This document shows, one piece after another, positions 56,860-64,000 of a stretch of 64,000 nucleotides of DNA; positions within the stretch are counted from its first letter, which is position 1, and every line of letters starts with the position of its first letter. Both the position numbers and the translations under genes were made by a program. The notes under the pieces are model-generated. The model ran no database searches, was not told the origin of the DNA, and saw nothing but the letters and a program-made list of their open reading frames with translations. The stretch comes from Eucalyptus grandis (Eukaryota; Streptophyta; Magnoliopsida; Myrtales; Myrtaceae): positions 59,388,561 to 59,452,560 of the forward strand of contig NC_052618.1 of the NCBI RefSeq assembly GCF_016545825.1, read 5' to 3'.

Positions 56860-57754
56860 CTGGTCGATTTTTATTGATTTGACAATTGCTAGCACGATGA
56901 CCCAACTCCCCACAAGAATAGCAACGTATTTCAGATGTAGCAAGTTGCTTCGAAACATGGGGCTGAGTAGAAGGCTTACTAGCAGATTGCTGTCTCCGAG
57001 AATGAGAGCGCTCCATTTTGAGTGCCCGTTGGTGTGCATCTCCTAAGTCCCAAATGTTGAGGACTTCAAGGCGTCTTGAATGTAAAATTGAAGACCATTT
57101 AGTATTTGTTCACAAGCACATCCTCTGGGTCCTGGATATTGTTACGAATCACCAACTCATTGAATTCATTGGTGTATTGGTCCACCGTTCGTGTACCTTG
57201 TTTTAGATTTTGGTACCGTTGGTAGAGCTCTCTCTTATATCCTTTGGGAAGAAAATATTTTTGAATCTTGCCCTCCATCTTTCTCCACGAAGTGACTTGT
57301 GCTTTGCCAACAGCTTGGCAAGTTTGTTTTTCACGTCTCCACCAAGCAATTACCTTGCCTCGGAATCGCATAGCAATGATCCCAACGGACGATTCTCCGG
57401 AACATTTCGATGCTCAAACACCTCATTCACAAGTGTTAGCCAATCAACAATTTCATCAGGAGACTCATTACCTGTAAATTCTGGAACATCTTTCTTAACT
57501 TCCTTTTCCCAATCTGGCTCACGAATATGTTGTAAACGATGTCGAACATGCCTCCGACTGTGAATAGGTTGAACACTCTCCGAAGAGGAAGAGTCACCAT
57601 GGGAAGGGTGTGGAGAATTATTTGCTTCAGCCCTCAATCGTTGAACTTCTTGCGTCAATTCGTCAATTTGTCGTTGCATATTCTCAGCAAGTGTGTGCAA
57701 TTCATTGAGGGGAAGGGTTCTGCCGCCACGACGCCTAGCTTGTCTTGGAGGCAT
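56860..57754 (-). pseudogene. Retrotransposon gag with CCHC zinc knuckle, frame-shifted
   Basis: The frame starts at the ATG at 57754 (MPPRQARRRGGRTLPLNE). It has a coiled-coil-like segment (ENMQRQIDELTQEVQRLR), then the capsid-type retrotransposon gag domain with EFTGNESPDEIVDWL, KVIAWWRREK and YQRYQNLKQGTRTVDQYT. It ends with the knuckle CYSCGELGHRASNC near 56915-56875. The frame changes near 57395 and again near 57060-57110, so a full gag would not be made as read. Consensus errors are possible, as elsewhere in this window. Confidence 0.8.
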
Positions 57755-57770
57755 TGTCCTCTCCTCCAAA

Positions 57771-57782
57771 GCTCTGATACCA
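57771..57782 (-). other. Primer-binding site of the gypsy-type element
   Basis: TGGTATCAGAGC on the minus strand, two bases inside the right LTR. It is complementary to the 3' end of initiator methionine tRNA, the usual primer for plant LTR retrotransposons. Confidence 0.9.
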
Positions 57783-57784
57783 AA

Positions 57785-58522
57785 TGATGCAAGCCTAGGG
57801 TAGGCTTTCTCAAACAATAGGATTGGGAGAGTGACTCGCACACGGAAACAGGACAAACAGGAATTTCAGCACTTTGTGCAAGCTTATTGATATAGATCGG
57901 ATCAACCTGATTCCAAAGCCAAATGAACAAAAACTTCTGGATCTACAATTTCTGTGTTTTGGTTTTTTTTTTTAAATAAGCAGTGTAGGATAGTCGAAAT
58001 TGGGTTGGAAGTAACGAACATAACAGGAAAAGATAGGAACTTCGTTGGTTGCTCTTCTAGGCCTCCAACGAAGTTGAGGGGGCACCGATTCTTCTAGATT
58101 GATGACTACAACTCTTCAAGGATGCAGATTTCAAAAGTTCCGACTCTTCAAGACGGAGTGAAAACTCTTCTAGGTTTTCAAGGAGATGAACTCTACAAGG
58201 TTCACGATACTTGCTTCAAGCAAAGTTTTTCATTCATCAAAAAACTGTTAGTCTTCTACAAGAAATTGGGCTTATATCGTCAAAGAAATAAAGACGGAGC
58301 ATTGAAACTAGGAGAAATAAAGACAGAACATTAAAACTAAGAGAAATAAAGACAGGACATTAAAATTAGCAGAAATAGTAAAAGCATAACGACTTCGTGG
58401 CAAGGTGTCTTTCCAACTTCCGGAATGGACTCAATATCTCGTTATGGCTTCTCGGTTTCGTCGAGCTTTAATGCGGGCCGATCTTCTTGGTCGAGAGCCG
58501 GTCTTCAATGTAGGCTGCATCA
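57785..58522 (-). repeat. Right LTR of the gypsy-type element (5' LTR in element orientation)
   Basis: 738 bases with inverted ends TGATGCA and TGCATCA. It is uninterrupted and adjoins the primer-binding site. Confidence 0.9.
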
Positions 58523-58527
58523 TTTAG

Positions 58528-59290
58528 TTTCTGGCGTGGTGCACAATGATCAAATTTAATTTTATTGAAGGCCCTGCAGATTTGGGTAATTTGCTTTAAT
58601 ATCAAAATTTTAATATAAAGGACATCCCAGTGCACGAGGCTATACTGATTCGCAACTCATCGTCTCTTTCCATCTTTCTGAAGTTACCATACTTACCTTT
58701 CCATTTCTTGAATTGAAATGAACAAAACTTTCCATATAGAACTTTACGCAACACATACGTACTGATCCTCACTCTCACCAAACGCAAACAGAAGACCAGT
58801 GCAAACCAGATCAAATCCGTTGACTTTTAATTGGGTAAAGTTGATCATCGCCATTCAAGATGAAACAGCTCCTATGATTTTGAATTAAATATCAACTTGA
58901 TGCAGGACCTAGCTTTCTTTTCTTTTCTTTTCTTTTTCTTTTTTTTTGTGCCCCTGAAAGGCAATCTTAAATAGCTCATCTTTTCCTTTGGTAAAAGAAG
59001 AAATCCTCTTCATGAAATTGACTTGCATTGAGCCATGCAAGGCTTGACATGTGAATAAGAGTTGGGGATTCATCAAAGTTTCCTCATCTAGCTTTTGCGG
59101 AAAAATAAAAGAATTTGTCAATCCCTCATACAAGATGGTCAGACAAACAAATTTGAAACACTTGCAGAACTAAATATTTTCTATACTTAGTAAAGAGAAT
59201 CTTTTTTGCCTTTAATATGAATTGCTCTCAGCATGCTCTCTTCGAAGCCCCTGTTCAAGATTCAATGCCAAAAAGAGGAGTAGAGGATGG
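58528..59290. other. Spacer between the gypsy-type element and reductase copy 3
   Basis: Sequence probably derived from the flank of reductase copy 3. It has a T-rich tract near 58915-58945. No gene seen. Confidence 0.45.
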
Positions 59291-61080
59291 ATGAGTACCA
59301 CAACAAAGGTGGGATGCGTAACTGAAGTGTTGGTTACATAGCATCCTGGCTTGTCAAGTTGTTGCTCCACCTTGACTATACGGTGAAAGCAACTGTTTGC
59401 AATCCCAATAAGTTTATGCAACTTTATGTCCGTGCTCTAATCTTCAGAATCTTGAACTTTTTGAATATTTGGTCTGTTCATTTTAGTATTAGTATGGTTT
59501 GCAATTTCTTAGTTGAAACCTTTTAGACGATACAAAATGTGTAACAAAATCTGTCATGACATGAATCTGTTCTTTCCTAATCATCTCTTACCTTTTGGAT
59601 AAACTCAGACATGTAATATCCAAGTGTTATTTGTGGGCAGTTGTGTGCACGCGTATGCATATGCCTGCTTGCCTTTGGGCTTTCAGGTTCCCTATTACAT
59701 TAAGTTGTCCAGATTTAATTGCCTGAAAATTAGATCTCTTGCAGTACGATCATATGTGACCACTTGAGCGAATCAATTACAGAGCCAACATCATAACTTG
59801 ATAATTGCAGTCTAGTGACTGAGAGTTACAGCAATTTTGATCAGCCAAATTAAATCTTGTTCTTGCGTGTGCAATTAAACTTATGATTCAAAGGAGACAT
59901 GATTTCTTCTAGCCCTCAAAGGGGCTAAGGAGAGAGTACATTTATTTAAAGCAGAATTGCTAGAAGAAGGGTAATTCGACTTGATAGTTGATGGCTGCGA
60001 AGCTGTTTTATATACAGCATCACCGGTGATTTTCTCAGTGGCTGACCCCCAGGCGTCTGTATCTTGCTGTTATCCGTCATTTCTCTACATCTTCAGTATT
60101 GTATCACCAAAATTCTAGTTCGTTTCAACTTGTCCTTTGTATCTGCAGTTAATCAAATGGCAAATGATATAATATTTCTTAGGTAATTCAACATAAATTT
60201 ATCTGATGGGCTTCTAATCTTATTACCGACTGAAATAGTAGATACTGCAGCCAGAGGGACCCTAAATGTTCTCAAATCATGTGCAAAAGTCCCTTCAATC
60301 AAGAGAGAGGTTGTGACATTCTCCATGGCCTCGCTTGTCTGCAGTAGAAAATTCCTGACCTCTGTGGTAATTGATGAGACAGGGTCTCCGATCCGGTTTT
60401 GTGTTAGGAACCGAAGTCCTGTAAGTAGACTGTTCTTTTCGACATTGTTGGTCTCTTTTGCTTGGTCTGTCATACCCTACACGATCTTCAACATTTTTTT
60501 TTTTCTAGTTGGAAAATTGCCAACATATTGATTTTTAGATGATTTGGAACACGAGCTGATGCTATAAAATATCGATGCCAAACATATTCACTTGATGGCT
60601 TGAATTGAATCAATGTAGTGCCAGGCGGTCGAGCTCCCTTGCCTTAAGGGTGTGTTGTTTACCTATTTGATTAAATCCTCAACCTTCTCGCATATGAACG
60701 TGCTCCCATGTATTTTTCTGATATAGGCACATAACTAAAAAGCTTAACTAAAAAGCTTAACTAAAAAGCTTCTCATTATTTAAGACCTCTGTATTACTCT
60801 AAAAATTTAGTTACCTATATCTCTTTAAGTGGTGGTTCTAGAATGCCAGATGAGGCAGCGTCGTCAAGTTGACGTCGGTTACTTTTGTGATAAGCGCTTG
60901 AGTTCTTTCACTGCATTAATATGGTCTTTCTATTTTCAGCTTTGGCAAGTGCTTCCCAAAACCTTAGCGGAGGTGCCAGCTTGAAATTGCTAAAGAGCAC
61001 AAAGATTGACCCGTCATGACAAAGTCGGGACACGTGATTGGTCCTCGATTAGAACTGGATAACTTCATGCAATACGTGAC
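59291..61080 (+). pseudogene. Reductase copy 3: decayed cinnamoyl-CoA-reductase-like pseudogene
   Basis: Remnants of exons 1-4 are recognisable. Exon 1 (59291-59408) encodes YIASWLVKLLLH after a frameshift. Exon 2 (59885-60052) has ALKGAKERVHLFKAELLEEG, a stop, then [15 protein letters not shown]. Exon 3 (60229-60420) has GTLNVLKSCAKVPSIKREV and FSMASLVC. Exon 4 starts near 60940 with LWQVLPKTLAE. The catalytic Tyr of the Tyr-x-x-x-Lys pair is Gln and the Lys position reads PK. The exon 1 donor reads ATAAGT instead of GTAAGT. Several stops occur and exons 5 and 6 were not found. This is real decay rather than isolated sequence errors. Confidence 0.85.
60739..60772. repeat. Short tandem repeat in reductase copy 3 intron
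   Basis: The 14-base unit AAAAAGCTTAACTA is present between two and three times in tandem. Confidence 0.7.
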
Positions 61081-61488
61081 TGTGACATTATAGGTATATA
61101 TGCACTACTAGGTTTTATCCTCTACAACAACCTACAAGTGATTGGCATTTACGGTTTTGTTTTCTGCTTATAGGTTTACATTTTTATGTAAGTCAGTTAT
61201 CTTGGTAGTGCTCTCACTTGAGCACTCTTAATAATGTGAGTTTCAATGCTAAACTTTCTCATTTAGAAAGTCCCTCTAATTCGATTTACAGTTCTGTTCC
61301 TTCCCGCCCGTGCGAGACCCAGGTAAACTTGACTGCCGCTCCTTATCCTGGCCTCCTTTGATCAGACCTGATCTTTACAGGGTCACCATCTTTATAGAAG
61401 GCACGGCCACCAGGATAAGGGTAAGCTGCTTATCTCTCACCCATCGCTCACAGAAGATCAGTGCGAATTGCAAAATTTAGCTGCTAAT
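61081..61488. other. Spacer upstream of the short LTR-type element
   Basis: No gene seen. Near 61309-61333 the bases TGCGAGACCCAGGTAAACTT closely match the end of reductase exon 1 plus its splice donor in copy 4 (62321-62340), perhaps a fragment of another copy. Confidence 0.4.
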
Positions 61489-62179
61489 TGTTGGAACACA
61501 ACACCTAATATAATAATAAGAAGCCAAAGAGAAGTGTGCTGCAGCGTCACTTCGTAAACCGCCGAAGAAGAATTCTTGAAGAAGCCACAAGCTGATTAAA
61601 AAAATATATATAAAAAAATAAAAAGTTTAGGCGGTACAGTCCAGGCGGCGGAAGATGATTATAAATATGGCAGTATGTGAAGCATTCAAGCTCAGGCCAA
61701 AGTGCCTCAAAGGAGAAGGCCATAAGGCCTTCTCAAGGTGAAGGAGCAGGCCGAAAGGCCTCGAAGAGAGGCTTAACAGCCTCAAGCCACCGCGGGCAGA
61801 GTAGGGAGGCCAGGGAGAGGGACTCACGCCATACGCAGGCAGAGAACTTCAGGCCAGCAACGAAGCCACACGTATGTGAGCTTCAGGGAAAGCCTTCAGC
61901 AGTGAGAGCTTTGGAACAGGAAGTCACCAGGTGCAACGGTGAACTTCAGGGAGAGGCACTACAGCCTCAGTAACTCTGTTTGGGTGAGTTATCCCTCCGT
62001 GATCGAGAAGGGAAGAAGAAAATAGAATAGCTGAGTGTATGCTTGTATTAATGTGTTTGAGTGTGTTATTGTATCAGCTAGTTTGATATGAGTATTTTAA
62101 TGCTTTTCCATATTTTATAAGCTGCGCACTCTACAATTAATATCAAAGCAATTGGAACCAAGTACTTTTGGTTCCTACA
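61489..62179. mobile_element. Short LTR-type element directly upstream of reductase copy 4
   Basis: Flanked by CTAAT at 61484-61488 and 62180-62184, a perfect 5-bp target duplication. It begins TGTTGGAAC and ends GGTTCCTACA, TG...CA type with inverted ends. A TATA-like TTATAAATATGG lies near 61657. At 62138 the sequence ATTAATATCAAAGCAATTGG resembles a degraded copia-type primer-binding site (TGGTATCAGAGC). It follows CTCTACA, which looks like an LTR end. The last bases form a hairpin GGAACCAA-gtact-TTTGGTTCC. It may be an LTR with a remnant of internal sequence, left after deletion, or a small non-autonomous retroelement. No coding frame is present. The right duplicate ends 14 bases before the copy 4 ATG. 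Confidence 0.65.
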
Positions 62180-62198
62180 CTAATTAGAGAAGAAGAAG

Positions 62199-62330
62199 AT
62201 GATGATGAGCACGAGAGAGGAGAAGCAGAAAGTTGTGCGTGTGACTGGAGCGGCAGGTTACATAGCTTCTTGGGTGGTCAAGCTCTTGCTTCAGCGTGGC
62301 TACACTGTTAAAGCCACCATGCGAGACCCA
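62199..62330 (+). CDS. Reductase copy 4: first exon of a cinnamoyl-CoA-reductase-like gene (partial)
   Basis: Exon 1 is intact. It has [13 protein letters not shown], then [20 protein letters not shown] with the full GxxGxxA NADP-binding turn, then [11 protein letters not shown] and a GT donor at 62331. Unlike copies 1 to 3 it carries no lesion. Exon 2 was not found before 64000, so either intron 1 exceeds 1.6 kb (570 bases in copy 2) or the rest is outside the window or lost. Several ATG codons stand in a row at the start; I used the first, 62199. Expected function is NADPH-dependent aldehyde or cinnamoyl-type reduction in the cytosol, by family. The 5' leader has been replaced or interrupted by the LTR-type element ending at 62179. 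Confidence 0.75.
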
Positions 62331-64000
62331 AGTAAACTTGCCATCTCCATTCTCTCGATATCTTCTCTATCAGTGTTTTCGTGCTCCTGCGCCCTTCAAG
62401 TAACGGGTAAAACCATGCGGTGCAAGCGACTAGAACCGTCCTCGATGAAATAAATGTTATCGGGACCCATTATTTTTTTTTCAGTTACATTTCTTTTCTT
62501 GGTAATTCTATTCAATGTTCTCTACGAGATACTAGGCCATGTTTCATCCATTGGGACACCATGTAGGTTTCACCAAGTATGCGGGGGCGCCTTAATGAAA
62601 TTTTAGAGTCTAAAGCTCTTCATTTCAGCACTACGAAAACACAATCTAGCAGCTAAAATCTACCATTAGATCTCCGCAAATCAACTAAATGATGCAAATA
62701 AAGTCATTAATTACCTCTTGAGCCAGAGCAAGTTCATCCAAGAAGCTACGTGGAAGAAAAAGATGACTACGTACATACCATTTAAAACCAGATCAGATAC
62801 TCAGAAACCAAGGATTTACAAAGGAAGAATTTCTTTTCCACGAGAAAGACATATGGGAAGACGAGAGAAAATTGAAGAGAGGAATCCATTGGCCAAGGAC
62901 AAAGGGAGATTCCGCACCACTCGCTCCACGTTTGCCTCGTCCTTGTTATGAATCTTGCCGAGAAACGCGCATGGCAACGCTGAAAGTAGTATTCCTTTTG
63001 CTTGCCTTCCTTTTGAAAACATTGTGTTGTTTCCTTATTTAGTACATAACCTTTTATGTGTTTCATTAGTGTGATTATATAAAACTTGTTGCGCAGAATT
63101 CTAATATTTCGTTGCCAAATAACAAACAACTTTCCATGCATGGTGATCTTATGATATGATTAGTAATCTTTATATCTCATTGTAAAGTAGTGTAACCGAC
63201 AGTTTGTTGGCCAAATGCACTAACGGTGATTTACCAAAATGTTGACAATTTACCAATAATAAATACAATAATACATTATCAACCTTCTCTTTTTTTTTTT
63301 TTTTTTTTCACTAGGTTATCACTCTAAACAAAAAATTCAAATGCGAAATTAGTGACTTCCCAGTGAAATTGCAAGGTTGTAAGTTCCTAGCAGAGTGAAG
63401 AATTTATTGACTTCAAATGAAATGCAAGTTATCATTATTTCGACGAGCTCGCCAGGCCTCGCCAGTAGGTCAATAACTATTGGGTCACAAATGTAAAACT
63501 TAGCCCGCTTTTACCATAGCAAGTTATCATCTTAGAAATTTTCCGCTTAGTAGATGGATCCGCTTGTAAAATTTGAAAGTATTTGATAATTCATTAGTTG
63601 ATACGAGTCATGACATCATTATTGAAACGAATAGTAGTTTATTACATGGGGCTAAATTGAAACGAATCTTTCCTGTAGGCATGGCATCCGAAGACATTTC
63701 TTTGAAACATAGCCGTCTTAGGCAAGTAAGTTGCCTTTGAGTCAGGCATGACACAAGTGATCGGATATTTCTGTCGGCGCCCAACCCCTGTGGTCTAGAA
63801 TAGGTGATCATTCAAACTTTCTCCATCTATCTTCTCTGATTGAAGGATTTAAGTTGGCGAGACATGCGAAGGTTGAAAATTATTCAAGTTGAACATTATC
63901 TGAAAGCAACCATAGATGATTTTTTTTTCCTTATATATAGAATGCAAATGTTATAGACCATCCAAAGGACCAGTAGAAGATTCAGCTCCAAGGATAGGAG
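62331..64000. other. Intron 1 of reductase copy 4 or spacer
   Basis: AT-rich sequence with a T run near 63291-63309. No reductase exon 2 motif (DPKKT, GAKERLHLF) is encoded on the plus strand here, and no other gene is recognised. Confidence 0.45.

Larger units (their letters stand above)
51954..58522 (-). mobile_element. Non-autonomous gypsy-type retrotransposon with gag and protease only (TR-GAG-like), carrying a nested insertion
   Basis: Target duplication TTTAG lies at 51949-51953 and 58523-58527. The LTRs begin TGATGCA and end TGCATCA. The left LTR is 51954-52489 plus 56012-56229, split by a nested element. The right LTR is 57785-58522. On the minus strand the internal region (56230-57784) starts with a primer-binding site TGGTATCAGAGC (57771-57782), complementary to initiator Met tRNA. 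It then encodes a gag protein, a CCHC knuckle and an aspartic protease, and ends in a purine tract (56230-56243). Reverse transcriptase, RNase H and integrase are absent, and the gap between protease and LTR is too small for them. The internal region is only 1.55 kb. Plant elements of this plan are known as TR-GAGs and rely on enzymes from relatives. LTR similarity is high except for a short divergent stretch near 52040-52085 and 57870-57895. Confidence 0.88.

Noticed and set aside
44043..62330. Cluster as true lignin cinnamoyl-CoA reductase
   Set aside because: The active-site segment reads LWYVLSK (copy 2) and not the NWYCYGK signature of bona fide CCR.

Overview
This window is plant nuclear DNA. 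It has spliced genes with GT-AG introns, a plastid-targeted ribosomal protein, an intronless receptor-like protein, retrotransposons and DNA transposons, and AT-rich spacers. A woody eudicot fits the style of the sequence, but I cannot name the species from it. I see no prokaryotic, viral or CRISPR feature.

Layout. (1) 1-3040: unassigned sequence, a decayed small gene at 1621-2100, and a palindrome-rich GC island at 2445-2542. (2) 3041-6604, plus strand: a seven-exon serine carboxypeptidase-like gene. It is followed by a candidate hAT element (6764-7953, 8-bp target duplication) and a Mutator-like long-inverted-repeat element (8186-8998, 9-bp target duplication). (3) 11037-14072, plus strand: the gene for plastid ribosomal protein L1, seven exons. 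(4) 16074-33118, minus strand: SMC5, which I could assemble as 30 exons for about 1,049 residues. (5) 34458-37496, minus strand: an intact five-exon UPF0114-family gene, probably plastid-targeted. (6) 38393-41509, minus strand: an intronless LRR receptor-like protein with a membrane anchor and no kinase. (7) 42958-43400: an irregular tandem repeat. (8) 44043-64000: a direct cluster of four copies of a cinnamoyl-CoA-reductase-like / phenylacetaldehyde-reductase-like gene. Copy 1 is a pseudogene split by a solo LTR, copy 2 has several frame breaks, copy 3 is badly decayed, and only exon 1 of copy 4 is in view. Between copies 2 and 3 lies a complete but non-autonomous gypsy-type element with gag and protease only (51954-58522). 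A 3.5-kb LTR-like element (52490-56006) is nested in its left LTR. Between copies 3 and 4 a short LTR-type element (61489-62179) ends 19 bp before the copy 4 start codon.

The genes share no obvious pathway. SMC5 acts in genome maintenance, L1 in plastid translation, the carboxypeptidase in the secretory or vacuolar system, and the receptor-like protein at the cell surface. The reductase cluster shows the duplication and decay typical of specialised-metabolism genes.

The strongest window-wide observation is that single-base frame breaks occur in nearly every multi-exon gene, including SMC5 and plastid L1, which are normally indispensable. Each gene returns to its family's expected length if these bases are corrected. 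This points to residual consensus errors in the assembly at least as much as to real pseudogenisation. By contrast, the stops and insertions in reductase copies 1 and 3 look biological.
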